A stretch of DNA of 64,000 nt, taken from positions 4,206-68,205 of the forward strand of contig CAZCAQ010000005.1 in assembly GCA_964496905.1 (NCBI GenBank). Direction: 5' to 3'. A program made the translations under genes and the position numbers. The notes below the pieces were generated by a model. That model worked only from the letters and a program-made list of their open reading frames with translations. It was not told the origin of the DNA and made no database searches. This document shows positions 51,588-60,234 of this stretch, piece by piece. This DNA is from CAZCAQ01 sp964496905 (GTDB taxonomy: Bacteria; Patescibacteriota; WWE3; UBA101185; UBA10185). Every line of letters starts with the position of its first letter. The stretch's first letter is position 1.

Positions 51588-52325
51588 TTATTTTAAAGTA
51601 AACCCACCATCAATGGCTAAAACCTGTCCTGTAATAAAAGATGCTTCATCACTTAACAAAAAAGCTATACCATTTGCGATTTCATTTGCATTCCCCATTC
51701 TTTGAATAATTGAAATGTCTGTTGTTGAGCTTGGATCCTCACCAGTTGATAAGGTAAGCGGCGTATCAATCAATCCCGGTGCTATTGCGTTTACTCGCAC
51801 TAAAGGAGCTTTAAAATGCCTAGAAAACGATTTGGTCAGTGAAATAATTCCCGCCTTAGTTGCTGAGTAAATGACGCCATAAGGCTCGCCAATTATGCCA
51901 TCAACAGAAGTTAGACATACAATTGAACCACAAGTAGAAGTGTTTTGAATTACTTCACCTAAAATTTTAAGTGTCCAGAATGTTCCCTTTAGATTGGTGT
52001 TTATAGTTTTATCCATCACATCATCAGTTATATCGTTAATACCGCAAGGGCTTGGCATTATTCCTGCATTGGCTACCAAATAATCTAACTTATTATATTT
52101 GCTCTTAACAAGGTTCGCTGCGTTTTCAATGTCTAGTTTGTTAGTTATGTCTATTTTGAGATATTCTGCTTTATCAGAGTTTTTAAAGTTTTCTATAATG
52201 AACTGTTCGTTTTCTTGTGTTTCGGCGCTTAGTATAACTCGCATACCTTTATCCAAAAGGACTTGTGCAGTTGCTTTGCCTATTCCTGATGTTGCACCGG
52301 TTACTAATGCTATTTTTTCTTGCAT
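51588..52325 (-). CDS. Short-chain dehydrogenase/reductase (SDR)
   Basis: 245 residues from the ATG at 52325, because TATAAT ends 6 bases before it and the longer frame (52340) would overlap that box. Cofactor site LVTGATSGIGKATAQ, NAG in YLVANAGIMPSP, catalytic set SVDGIIGEPYGVIYSATKAG with Tyr-x-x-x-Lys, and PG-loop APGLIDTPLTL. Classical SDR that reduces a carbonyl with NAD(P)H. Substrate unknown. Confidence 0.92.
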   Translation of the reverse strand: MQEKIALVTGATSGIGKATAQVLLDKGMRVILSAETQENEQFIIENFKNSDKAEYLKIDITNKLDIENAANLVKSKYNKLDYLVANAGIMPSPCGINDITDDVMDKTINTNLKGTFWTLKILGEVIQNTSTCGSIVCLTSVDGIIGEPYGVIYSATKAGIISLTKSFSRHFKAPLVRVNAIAPGLIDTPLTLSTGEDPSSTTDISIIQRMGNANEIANGIAFLLSDEASFITGQVLAIDGGFTLK

Positions 52326-52367
52326 ATGAATATTATACATTAGTTAGAAAGTGAGATTGGTTAGTAC

Positions 52368-52874
52368 TTATAGTTTAGGAAGTAACTCTTTATAGCGTTT
52401 AATTTTCTCTTGCTTGGTTATAATCGCATATCTTGGAGATGGTGATGGAAGGTCAATGATTTTTAAGCCTGGCTTAAGTATTAATGTATCCTTAAACTGC
52501 TTCCTAAACATTTTTTCAACGTTTTTGCTAGTTAGATATACTTTTTCAATTGAGTTTTGGGAGAGTATGGTGTTTATACCTTCAATGTTGTAGGTAATGT
52601 TAAACAAGTTAACATCCAGATTGCTGTTTTTTAACCTTTCGCAAGAAAGAATTATATCCGTAAGCGCCATTTCTAGATCTATGAAAAGTTGCTGTTGCTT
52701 CTGTTTAGTATTAAAGGTTTTGGTATAAACGGCCTCCATTATTGGCCAAAACTGATTTCGGCCATTAGCATAAAACCAATCGTACGGATTGGACGGTTTT
52801 GTTACAAAACTGCCAATCATTACATATTTAACTTTATTAGGCACAAAATCCCCAAAGGGGTGAGTTTCTAGCAT
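52368..52874 (-). CDS. Uracil-DNA glycosylase-superfamily protein (Mug-like)
   Basis: 168 residues. Opens with HPFGDFVPNKVKYVMIGSFV and has NPYDWFYANGRNQFWPIMEA, in the place of the GxDPG/FWP region of Mug/TDG-like enzymes; the C-terminal LPSPSPRYA takes the role of the NPS loop. Probably removes uracil, hypoxanthine or mismatched bases from DNA. No iron-sulfur cysteines. Base-specificity cannot be read from the sequence. Confidence 0.8.
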   Translation of the reverse strand: MLETHPFGDFVPNKVKYVMIGSFVTKPSNPYDWFYANGRNQFWPIMEAVYTKTFNTKQKQQQLFIDLEMALTDIILSCERLKNSNLDVNLFNITYNIEGINTILSQNSIEKVYLTSKNVEKMFRKQFKDTLILKPGLKIIDLPSPSPRYAIITKQEKIKRYKELLPKL

Positions 52875-53062
52875 AGGGTTAGTATAAACTAGTTTTTACT
52901 TTCCTATTACTGCTTTTCTCCTCAAACACAACTATAGGCTTTAAACGAGACATTGAAATACTGGATTTTATAGAGAGACAAGTTCGGTTTTAATCTTAAA
53001 AGAATATATGAGCAAGAAGTTAAAATTTGTTTGAAGACTAGTGCTCATTTTGTCACTAATTT
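52875..53062. other. Intergenic, no gene seen
   Basis: 188 bases between the glycosylase-like gene and the tRNA-Gln fragment. AT-rich. I find no open frame longer than nine codons with a ribosome site, and no strong hairpin. Confidence 0.6.
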
Positions 53063-53084
53063 TGGCTGGGGGTCAGGGACTCGA
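53063..53084 (-). repeat. Partial copy of tRNA-Gln 3' end
   Basis: 22 bases identical to 53241-53262, the tRNA-Gln 3' end from the T-loop (TCGAG) to CCA. The 156 bp between copy and tRNA contain a hairpin next to the tRNA and a sequence shared with the tRNA-Phe interval. Confidence 0.85.
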
Positions 53085-53208
53085 GTCACATGTCTTTTGT
53101 CTGTAGTTCGTTACACTCACAACATCCAAAAGCATTCGACCCCGCCTCCCTCACTCGCAATGCTCGTTCAGTCCGGCAGTTCTCGTCCTATCCTAATCAC
53201 GCAATTGT

Positions 53209-53231
53209 CAAAGAGGGACAAGCCCTCTTTG
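53209..53231 (-). terminator. Hairpin after tRNA-Gln
   Basis: 9-bp perfect stem caaagaggg/ccctctttg, 9 bases past the CCA; T-run is weak. Confidence 0.65.
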
Positions 53232-53240
53232 CCACTTGCG

Positions 53241-53314
53241 TGGCTGGGGGTCAGGGACTCGAACCCCGATAACTGGGACCAAAACCCAGAGTCCTGCCAT
53301 TAGACGAACCCCCA
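53241..53314 (-). tRNA. tRNA-Gln(TTG)
   Basis: Acceptor TGGGGGT/ACCCCCA, anticodon stem CTGGG/CCCAG around TTTTGGT giving TTG, T-arm CGGGGTTCGAGTCCCTG, discriminator G and encoded CCA. Confidence 0.95.
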
Positions 53315-53367
53315 ATGCAAATCTTGTTATGTCATAAAGGCTTGAATATTATACAATACTTATTGTC

Positions 53368-54123
53368 ATGCCAGAAATGCCAAATAATAAGGCGCAAAAT
53401 ACGCAAATATATCCAAAGTTTGTCATGCCGGCTCTAAATACATCAAAAGTGCTTAAAAAAACCAATTTAAACGCATCAGTTATGGAAATAGAACTTGAAA
53501 GACCTCGCGACTTTACATATAAAATCGGCCAATTCATTTCATTAAAGGCTTCCGAAAATAACTTTAGGGCCTATTCCATAGCTAGCCACCCAAAAGAACC
53601 AGTGTTAAAGATTGTAGCTGCAGTTGGGCATAATGGCATTGGCTCAAACTATTTAAGAAACATACCGCTAAACACTGAAATTACCTTTATAGGTCCTTCT
53701 GGGCGTTTTTTTATGGCCGACTCCCCTGCACCAAATATTTTATTTTTAGCCACTGGCACAGGAATTGCCCCTTTTATACCAATGTTAAGAGAATTGATTG
53801 AATTTACCAAAAACCCAAGTATAAAAATTCAGCTTTTTTTTGGTGAAACAAACATAAATGAGCTTTTTTACTTAGATTTATTTAAAAGCTTTAAAACTGA
53901 CTTTACAGGCTTTGATTACAAAATTTGTCTTTCACAAGAAAGCAGCCCAAACTTTGAATTTGGCCGTATTACAGGAAAATATGTTATTACTGATCCTTTG
54001 AACACTCAGGTATATGTTTGTGGGCATCCAAACATGGTAATTGAAAATATAGAGTTGATTAAGCAAATGGGAGTTCCAGAGAAAAACATTTTTCACGAAA
54101 AATTCACAAGTGCTGTTAAGTGA
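53368..54123 (+). CDS. FNR-like FAD/NAD(P) oxidoreductase
   Basis: 251 residues. FAD domain with the RxYS motif in NFRAYSIASHPKE, then GHNGIGSNYLRNIPLN and GPSGRFF; NAD(P) domain with LATGTGIAPFIPML and VYVCGHPNMV. Lacks iron-sulfur or haem partner domains, as in stand-alone ferredoxin or flavodoxin reductases and phenol-hydroxylase-type reductases. Electron partner unknown. An N-terminal 20 residues are extra and may be trimmed by a later start. Confidence 0.88.
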   Translation: MPEMPNNKAQNTQIYPKFVMPALNTSKVLKKTNLNASVMEIELERPRDFTYKIGQFISLKASENNFRAYSIASHPKEPVLKIVAAVGHNGIGSNYLRNIPLNTEITFIGPSGRFFMADSPAPNILFLATGTGIAPFIPMLRELIEFTKNPSIKIQLFFGETNINELFYLDLFKSFKTDFTGFDYKICLSQESSPNFEFGRITGKYVITDPLNTQVYVCGHPNMVIENIELIKQMGVPEKNIFHEKFTSAVK

Positions 54124-54178
54124 TTTCAATATAAATGATACAATCTCAAAACAACAATAACAGGAGAACGTATGTAAA

Positions 54179-54421
54179 GTGTCTAAGAAGCCCATGATAT
54201 CAAAGGGAAATGAAAGTTTGCCTATAAAGGGCAATAACGCTGTGCGTAAAAAGAATAAGCCTGCCCCTTTGTTTGATCTAGTCATAAAAAATGGCGAATA
54301 TGTCATTGTATCAAAAAACAGATGGAAGAAAGATGGCAAGTTTGAAACAAGCGGTACAATGGCAGAACTGCTAGCTTTTTGTAGAGAAAAAGAAGTCAAG
54401 CCGCGCATAGCTCAGTTCTAG
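54179..54421 (+). CDS. Small basic hypothetical protein with AUG-UAA before start
   Basis: 80 residues from GTG at 54179. Rich in Lys (SKKPMISKGNE, NAVRKKNKPAPLFDLV) with a C-terminal helix (MAELLAFCREKEVKPRI). Upstream the sequence is aggagaacgtATGTAAaGTG: the Shine-Dalgarno is well placed for the ATG, not for the GTG, and that ATG is followed at once by TAA. Removing one base would give MKVSKKP in frame. Could bind nucleic acid. Own terminator follows. Confidence 0.6.
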   Translation: MSKKPMISKGNESLPIKGNNAVRKKNKPAPLFDLVIKNGEYVIVSKNRWKKDGKFETSGTMAELLAFCREKEVKPRIAQF

Positions 54422-54450
54422 TATAACTGTGCCTAGAATTAGCTAGAAGA

Positions 54451-54500
54451 AAGGACAAGGCCTGTTTAGAGCAAACTTTAAGCACTTGTCCTTTTTTATT
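54451..54500 (+). terminator. Terminator of small gene
   Basis: 9-bp stem aaggacaag/cttgtcctt with an inner gttt/aaac stem, ending in TTTTTTATTTT. Confidence 0.82.
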
Positions 54501-54601
54501 TTATACACTCAACACAGTTTCACTCTCAATTTGGCTACAAATTTGAAATAGATGCTATAAAGTCGTAACATAAGTTTAAATCATTGGAACGAGGTAAGAA
54601 A

Positions 54602-54880
54602 ATGAAAATTGAAGTTGTAGAATACGGCGGTAGGAGAAATATTCTTAACTTGCTTAGGGTGTATCAAATTGTACTGGAGCATTTTCCAAATCCTCCAGGC
54701 ACTTATGCCTTTTGCAACGAAATCGATTATGCGGCAGTTGCGGTTCTAACAGGTTTAAAAGGCTCACAGGCACTAGATTCAGAAGAACTCCCTGGGGTGG
54801 CTATTTTTACTATTCCAGGTGTAAGGGCGCATGAACTCAAAGATATAATTTGGAAAGCGGCAGCAGAGGTCTACATATAA
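54602..54880 (+). CDS. Small hypothetical protein
   Basis: 92 residues from the ATG at 54602, with agg as ribosome site and an extended TGC-TATAAA box at about 54553-54561. Alpha/beta with RNILNLLRVYQIVLEHFPNP, TYAFCNEIDYAAVAVLTGLK and VAIFTIPGVRAHELKDIIWK. The length and layout are like other isolated small genes here. Not recognised. Confidence 0.65.
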   Translation: MKIEVVEYGGRRNILNLLRVYQIVLEHFPNPPGTYAFCNEIDYAAVAVLTGLKGSQALDSEELPGVAIFTIPGVRAHELKDIIWKAAAEVYI

Positions 54881-54931
54881 CCCCACAGGGAGTTTGTATT
54901 GTAGGCCTTTTTATTTGATCGCTAAGTGATT

Positions 54932-55008
54932 TGGTGGGCGGTACAGGGATCGAACCTGTGACCTCACGGATGTAAACCGTGTGCTCTAACCAGCTGAGCT
55001 AACCGCCC
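54932..55008 (-). tRNA. tRNA-Val(TAC)
   Basis: Acceptor GGGCGGT/ACCGCCC, anticodon stem CACGG/CCGTG around TTTACAT giving TAC, T-arm CAGGTTCGATCCCTG, encoded CCA. No 3' copy is seen downstream. Confidence 0.95.
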
Positions 55009-55053
55009 CAAACATACTAACCAACCTAGAACATGAGCAATTATAGCATTTGC

Positions 55054-55902
55054 TCATTGTTGAACAATAAACAACAGATCTTCTCCAGTATTATACCCAG
55101 GCCTCAGTCTTTTAAGCTCAAACTGTTCTTTTTCCAGTTCAGAAATGCCCATTACGGTACTAACTGCGTTTGAATATCCAGCTTTTTCCACAAGTTGTTT
55201 TGTAGTAGCATCATAAACACCATAAGGATAAGCAAAAGATACAACTGGCTGTCCAAGTAAATCCTCAAGGTATTTTTTGCTTTGAATCAATTCAAACTCA
55301 ACATTTTCAACAGGTGCGTTAGGTAGCCATGAGTGATTCATTGTGTGTGAGCCAAATTCAACAAGTCCTGACTTATTAATTTCAGCAATTTGCTCAGCGG
55401 TCATATAGTTGAGCTTACCAATGTAATTAGGCACAACGTACGAAACAGCCTTAGCATTGTGCTTTTTTAGTAACGGAAACACATCTGTATAAAAATCGGC
55501 ATACCCGTCATCAAAAGACAAAACGACTGGCTTTTTAATTTGAACACTTTTACTGGTATATAACTGCTCTGGAGTAACAAAAGTATATCCAGCCTCCTTT
55601 AAAGTAAGCACTTGCTGTTCAAAAATATGAGGTTGAATATTTAAGGAATCACGTAAATAGTCCCTTTTGTCCTGATTGTATTCAACATAGTGATACATCA
55701 AAATTGGCACCCTTGTACTTTTTGTACGCTTAAACTGAGCGAAAGGACTTTCAAAGGTGAATTTTTGCAGATTTTTACTTGGATCAACGCTTAATACAGG
55801 CCCAAAACTACTTGTATTAGTCTCGCCACCCCAAATAGCATATGTAACAAAAAACAGTGCAATTATTATCAAAGCTATAAATGGCCAATTTTTTGAACTC
55901 AT
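55054..55902 (-). CDS. Polysaccharide deacetylase (NodB domain), membrane-anchored
   Basis: 282 residues: N-terminal helix (WPFIALIIIALFFVTYAI), then a CE4 domain: VPILMYHYVEYN, catalytic VVLSFDDGYADFY with the Asp pair, metal His in EFGSHTMNHSWLPN, and SFAYPYGVYDATT. Complete metal triad Asp-His-His. Acts outside on N-acetyl groups of peptidoglycan or a surface glycan. TAAAAT ends 6 bases before ATG. Confidence 0.93.
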   Translation of the reverse strand: MSSKNWPFIALIIIALFFVTYAIWGGETNTSSFGPVLSVDPSKNLQKFTFESPFAQFKRTKSTRVPILMYHYVEYNQDKRDYLRDSLNIQPHIFEQQVLTLKEAGYTFVTPEQLYTSKSVQIKKPVVLSFDDGYADFYTDVFPLLKKHNAKAVSYVVPNYIGKLNYMTAEQIAEINKSGLVEFGSHTMNHSWLPNAPVENVEFELIQSKKYLEDLLGQPVVSFAYPYGVYDATTKQLVEKAGYSNAVSTVMGISELEKEQFELKRLRPGYNTGEDLLFIVQQ

Positions 55903-55979
55903 TTACTTATTTTAGGGGTTTAGTAATTAACTAACAATATCTCGACTTTGTGTTAAAAAAGTGCTTAAATCCACTAAAT

Positions 55980-56954
55980 ATGGAAAATACCGATTTACTA
56001 ATTTTTGCACTTGTTTGCGCTTTACGGCTTTTTGTCCCACTTTTAATTCCAAAATACCCGCTAATAGGTGTTGTTTTAAGCTTAATTATTGACGCAGTAG
56101 ATCAAACAATTTTCCAATTATTTACCAATATTGATCTAACTCTTTACCAAAATTACGATAAAGCTCTTGATATTTACTACTTAACTATTACGTATCTTTC
56201 AATTTTTAGAAACTGGACAAATCCTTATGCNNNNNNNNNNNNNNNNNNNNNNNNNNNNNNNNNNNNNNNNNNNNNNNNNNNNNNNNNNNNNNNNNNNNNN
56301 NNNNNNNNNNNNNNNNNNNNNNNNNNNNNNGATACAACAGACATGTTAAAAGAACACGTTTTTCATGTACCGCTAGACGCAACTTTAAGTGAAATAGTTA
56401 TGGCTAATTTGTGGCTACCTTTTGTGTTTTTTGGAGCAATCATAGGGCTATTCTACCTAGCCAAATATCTAGTTAAAAAGCTTCCTCCAAAAGATTGGCG
56501 TTTTAGATTAAACAGAGAAGCCACAAAGGTTACAGCGCCACTGCAACAGAAAGCAAAACTTACTATGGCACAATTATTTAGCAAACAACTTTTAGAAAAA
56601 GTTGTTCTCATTACATTTGTAACAACGATTTTCTCTCAAATTGTCCCAGACCTACGTGTTCACATGCTTTACCTTGGTTTAGGTGTATGCTTAATTATTG
56701 TAGCAAATACGCTTGTAAGCCAGTTTATTCATGATAAAGGGTTTAAGGTAAAAAATTCCTTCTTGGAGTTTTTGGTCATTTTAGTCATGAACATTGCCAT
56801 TTTTAACGTCTTGGACTTTTTCTCAACAAAGGTGAACTCTGGTAGATTAAGCCTTGGAGCACTGTTCTTTTTGTACATTTTGTCCATTATTGTGGCTCTT
56901 TACGACTGGTATAGAGACGATTACGAATATCGATTCAAGCAAAAAGTAGCCTAA
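55980..56954 (+). CDS. Multi-helix membrane protein (interrupted by gap)
   Basis: Start taken at 55980. About 80 residues before the gap have three helices (LLIFALVCALRLFVPLLI, LIGVVLSLIIDAVDQTIF, YYLTITYLSIFRNW); after the gap four or five more with LWLPFVFFGAIIGLFYLAKY and a basic loop (PPKDWRFRLNREATKVTAPL), and the end YDWYRDDYEYRFKQKVA. Frame is kept across the 100 N, which may be chance. Not recognised. A gene-level role in lipid or glycan transport is only a guess. Confidence 0.6.
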   Translation: MENTDLLIFALVCALRLFVPLLIPKYPLIGVVLSLIIDAVDQTIFQLFTNIDLTLYQNYDKALDIYYLTITYLSIFRNWTNPYXXXXXXXXXXXXXXXXXXXXXXXXXXXXXXXXXXDTTDMLKEHVFHVPLDATLSEIVMANLWLPFVFFGAIIGLFYLAKYLVKKLPPKDWRFRLNREATKVTAPLQQKAKLTMAQLFSKQLLEKVVLITFVTTIFSQIVPDLRVHMLYLGLGVCLIIVANTLVSQFIHDKGFKVKNSFLEFLVILVMNIAIFNVLDFFSTKVNSGRLSLGALFFLYILSIIVALYDWYRDDYEYRFKQKVA

Positions 56955-56971
56955 AGCAGCATTTCCCAAAC

Positions 56972-57001
56972 AAAAAGCTCCCGGTTTCCCAGGAGCTTAA
57001 T
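56972..57001. terminator. Bidirectional terminator
   Basis: Stem aagctcc/ggagctt between convergent genes. Strong T-run only for the minus strand (57024-57707 gene). Confidence 0.7.
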
Positions 57002-57023
57002 GCTTAATCGTAAACTCTACTTA

Positions 57024-57707
57024 TTATTGAGTAGGAGTTTGTGGTTCAGCTGGTGCTGTTGTTGAAACCTTTTTCATTTCATCTTCCCACATATATGCTG
57101 ACATCATGTCCATATCTTTTTCCATTGTGTGCTGAACGGCGATTCCTACTGCAGATAGAACTATCCATCCTAAAGTCCAGAATAGTGAGTTAGTAACTTT
57201 TAGAGAGGTTAATCCTAGCGTAGCGCTAACGGCTGTCATAGGTCCTAATAATACAAAAAGGGCCATAATGAGTGCCATTGCTCCTGCTAATGCTGATGTA
57301 ACCATTATTATGACTCTAGGCATTTTGGTTGATACAAAAAGTACACCAAAAAGTCCTGCTGAGATAATTCCAACGATAAATGGCATCATGGATTCAAAGC
57401 CTAATGCATACATTAAACCTGCTCCAAGTGCATAACCTAGGGTGACACCGTAAATTATTACCGCTAATGCGTACGCGTAGTAAGCAAGCGCCGCAAAAAT
57501 TAAACCGATTACAATTCCTACTAAAAATCCCATTGCCGATGCAAAAAGAGATTCTCCTAAGAGTGCATTCATGCCTGACATTCCAGCAAAAAGTCCTGTA
57601 AATAATGCCCACAAGGGCAGCAAAATTCTAAAGAACCTATAACCGCTAAAAAGTAACATCAAGCCCAACAATGCTGCAAAGACTATAAATATTAATGAAT
57701 ATAACAT
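57024..57707 (-). CDS. DUF4203-like multi-helix membrane protein
   Basis: 227 residues with seven membrane helices and a Gly/Ala-rich packing (LFAGMSGMNALLGESLFASA, GFLVGIVIGLIFAALAYYAY, IYGVTLGYALGAGLMYALGF), the TMEM198/DUF4203 plan. A charged C-terminal tail (MEKDMDMMSAYMWEDEMKKV) is cytosolic. Shine-Dalgarno GGGGGTGAT before ATG: one of few membrane genes here with one. Function unknown. Confidence 0.8.
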   Translation of the reverse strand: MLYSLIFIVFAALLGLMLLFSGYRFFRILLPLWALFTGLFAGMSGMNALLGESLFASAMGFLVGIVIGLIFAALAYYAYALAVIIYGVTLGYALGAGLMYALGFESMMPFIVGIISAGLFGVLFVSTKMPRVIIMVTSALAGAMALIMALFVLLGPMTAVSATLGLTSLKVTNSLFWTLGWIVLSAVGIAVQHTMEKDMDMMSAYMWEDEMKKVSTTAPAEPQTPTQ

Positions 57708-57818
57708 TTGTATATCACCCCCTTAGATCAATAATAGCATAATGAAGAAAAAGACAATAGAATTTGCTTTAGTTAAAGCATATACAGAGATCTATGGGTT
57801 TGGCAACGCAAAGTGGTG

Positions 57819-59741
57819 CTACCAGCCTCCGCCGCCGCCACCACCTCCACCGCCACCAGAGGAACCCCCAGAAAAACCAGACGAACCAGAATGCGATGAG
57901 GTAGTTCTCATACTAGAAGCCACACCTGAAGCAAAAGCCTGTGAAGAAAAATTTGCTATAGTATTGTTTCCGTTGCCAATATACCAGGCCTGATAATTTT
58001 CCTTTTGAATATTCGCCATTTGAGCAATTTCATTTTTAAACTTGGCACTCCAAACAGGCTCAAGGTCAAGTGCAATTGCATACGGCAAATACTTTTCGTA
58101 CATGTTAAACCGCTCGGGAATAGACGAACTTAAGCCTTTAAGATAATATTCCTGGCTTTTGAGGAAAATTTTAAAACCTTCAGATTTGTCTTGAATTTCA
58201 CGGGCTAGATTAGTTCGGCGAGGCATATAGCTGCCAACGTAAATTGATTCAACTGCAATTAATACAACAAAAACATAACCGAAAATATTTATATCGTCAG
58301 GTGCTAAAAAAGTTCCAAAATAGCTAAAATCAGTCCCAACTACAATTACATATAGACACAATTGAATAAAACCAAAAAGCAAAAACGCCATCATATTTAG
58401 TAAAAACATTTTTCCAACTATATTTGTGTTAGAAACTATATATTTCTTGCGCAATTGAGTTGACTTTCTATCAACGATTTTTTGTAAAGCTTGCACTTTA
58501 GTAATGTTTGCTTTGCTAAAAGTAAAGACGCCATCTGGATCCGATGCAACTGAAAATATATCTCCAAGTCTTTCAACAAATCCTTTTTTCTCAGTAAGTT
58601 CTTTAATAACAACTTTGTAGTCAAAATTCAGGTCTTCTGTTGCCCCAAACATATCTTGATAAAGTTCCAAACTAGCTCCGGACAAATCCTGGGTAGATTT
58701 ATTTGTTTTAACAACTGAATAGGCTTTTGATTCTCCTTCAACTATTTTAACGTAGCCGTTAATTGCGAGTTGCATAATGAGTGTAGAAAGATAAACATAA
58801 TCATTTTTGCCCATTTTATCTATAAATCTAAGTTCAAAAGGCGTAACACCTTCAGGAGGACCAAAATTAACTGGAATTGTAGGAAGTCCTCCTTGATCCT
58901 TGCCGTGTTTTCTCCAAAGTAAGTAAAACACTATGGTTGCAGTTAATAGCAAAGCAAATCCGCTAATTACCTGCGCGATAGAAGCATAAAGTCTAGCGTT
59001 TTGTGTTGTTTCGGCTGGTTGAGTAACAAAACCTTTTGGCCAGTTTACTGCAATTGTAATGCCTTCCTGAGGTTGCAATACCGTGTCGTGTTGAAACTTA
59101 ATTAGGGATGAGTTTGATTGAGTAGTAATGTTTGCAGTTTGCCCTTTAGCAATGCTTCCAACTGGACCGTAATAGGAAATTGAATTAATCTGGTCTTTTT
59201 CCGCTGCAAAAGGTAATGTGATACTTGCTGAAGTAGAATTTATTGGAAGGCTCCAAAAATTTCCAGTTACATTCCAATATAGTTCATCATAATCGTCAAA
59301 AAAGCGAACTTGATCCTGAGCAATATAGTTAATTTGATATGTGTAATACGCCGGTACAGGTAGAAATACATTTTCTTCACCTATGTAAAGCCTAAGACCA
59401 TCACTTATACTCTCTGTAAAGAAGGGTTCTGGTTTTCCATCTTTTGTAACGCTGGTGATTGTGATTGGTTTTATTTCTTTTCCATATTTTGACCTGCTAA
59501 CTGTTGGATAATCTCTAAAAATACCTCGTTTTAGCGCATCTCCTTTTGCAAAAACTTGTATGGTTTCAGTAACGTTTATGGATCCGTCCATATTTACTAA
59601 TATTTCCGAGTCATAGTTTTGAATGTGTTCTTGTTGCGCTTGTTGTTGAATTTGAGGAGGTATTTGTTGAGCAAATGCTAGACTGTTAAAGAAAAGTGTA
59701 GCCAGCACTAATATGAGTATTTTTGACTTATATGAAGTCAT
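57819..59741 (-). CDS. DUF2207 membrane protein with glycine-run tail
   Basis: About 640 residues; the start follows TAGAAT by 6 bases. Signal peptide (ILILVLATLFFNSLAFAQ), an external DUF2207 domain (NYDSEILVNMDGSINVTETI, GDALKRGIFRDYPTVSRSKY, YDELYWNVTGNFWSLPI), one helix (FALLLTATIVFYLLWRK), a cytosolic winged-helix-like part (EGVTPFELRFIDKMGKNDYV) and two helices (455-500). The tail is a run of about 11 Gly ending in Trp. Family is widespread but of unknown role; the tail may bind the cell surface or membrane. Confidence 0.9.
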   Translation of the reverse strand: MTSYKSKILILVLATLFFNSLAFAQQIPPQIQQQAQQEHIQNYDSEILVNMDGSINVTETIQVFAKGDALKRGIFRDYPTVSRSKYGKEIKPITITSVTKDGKPEPFFTESISDGLRLYIGEENVFLPVPAYYTYQINYIAQDQVRFFDDYDELYWNVTGNFWSLPINSTSASITLPFAAEKDQINSISYYGPVGSIAKGQTANITTQSNSSLIKFQHDTVLQPQEGITIAVNWPKGFVTQPAETTQNARLYASIAQVISGFALLLTATIVFYLLWRKHGKDQGGLPTIPVNFGPPEGVTPFELRFIDKMGKNDYVYLSTLIMQLAINGYVKIVEGESKAYSVVKTNKSTQDLSGASLELYQDMFGATEDLNFDYKVVIKELTEKKGFVERLGDIFSVASDPDGVFTFSKANITKVQALQKIVDRKSTQLRKKYIVSNTNIVGKMFLLNMMAFLLFGFIQLCLYVIVVGTDFSYFGTFLAPDDINIFGYVFVVLIAVESIYVGSYMPRRTNLAREIQDKSEGFKIFLKSQEYYLKGLSSSIPERFNMYEKYLPYAIALDLEPVWSAKFKNEIAQMANIQKENYQAWYIGNGNNTIANFSSQAFASGVASSMRTTSSHSGSSGFSGGSSGGGGGGGGGGGW

Positions 59742-59802
59742 AAACACATTCTAGAACTTTTGAGTATTTTAATAAACAACTAATGTTAAGTTGCAAGGAC
59801 AC

Positions 59803-60213
59803 TTAGTCAATAAGGTTCTGCTGTTTTAGTCTTGGGATTACGTCATGCTCAAAAATGGAGCCAACTTTAATATCTTGTGGGACTACTGATGTGAGCCATA
59901 ATAGTTCTTCAACCTCATTATCAGGCGTAATGGTGCCATCGTACTTATTTACTATATAAACGTACATAGTAACCGTTGTTCCCTCAAGACCTGCTGCCTC
60001 TGCTACAAAAGTGCCAAACTCCACAAGGTCTTGCTCCGCAACGTCTATTTGAAATTCTTCTTTAAGCTCACGAATTAACGTTTGTATTGGTGTTTCTCCA
60101 GACTCCATTGTTCCACCTGGAGCGATAAAGTGCTCTTTGTTTATACTCCGTTCAACTAGCAACTTGCGATCTTGAATTATTATTCCTGCTGATTTCTTTA
60201 TTTCTTTTGTCAT
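59803..60213 (-). CDS. Nudix hydrolase
   Basis: 136 residues from the ATG at 60213, since TAAAAT overlaps the earlier start at 60222. Full Nudix box: APGGTMESGETPIQTLIREL then KEEFQI, matching G-x5-E-x7-RE-x-x-EE. A short Nudix without extra domains, so substrate is open. Lies 22 bp after the RmlA-like gene on the same strand. Confidence 0.9.
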   Translation of the reverse strand: MTKEIKKSAGIIIQDRKLLVERSINKEHFIAPGGTMESGETPIQTLIRELKEEFQIDVAEQDLVEFGTFVAEAAGLEGTTVTMYVYIVNKYDGTITPDNEVEELLWLTSVVPQDIKVGSIFEHDVIPRLKQQNLID

Positions 60214-60234
60214 GTTACGCACATTTTACCAAAT

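Noticed and set aside
53031..53303. Open frames over the tRNA-Gln locus
   Set aside because: They read through the tRNA and its partial copy; no coding signature.
57742..57993. Plus-strand frame with a long proline run
   Set aside because: It is the antisense of the glycine tail of the DUF2207 gene and has no promoter or ribosome site of its own.
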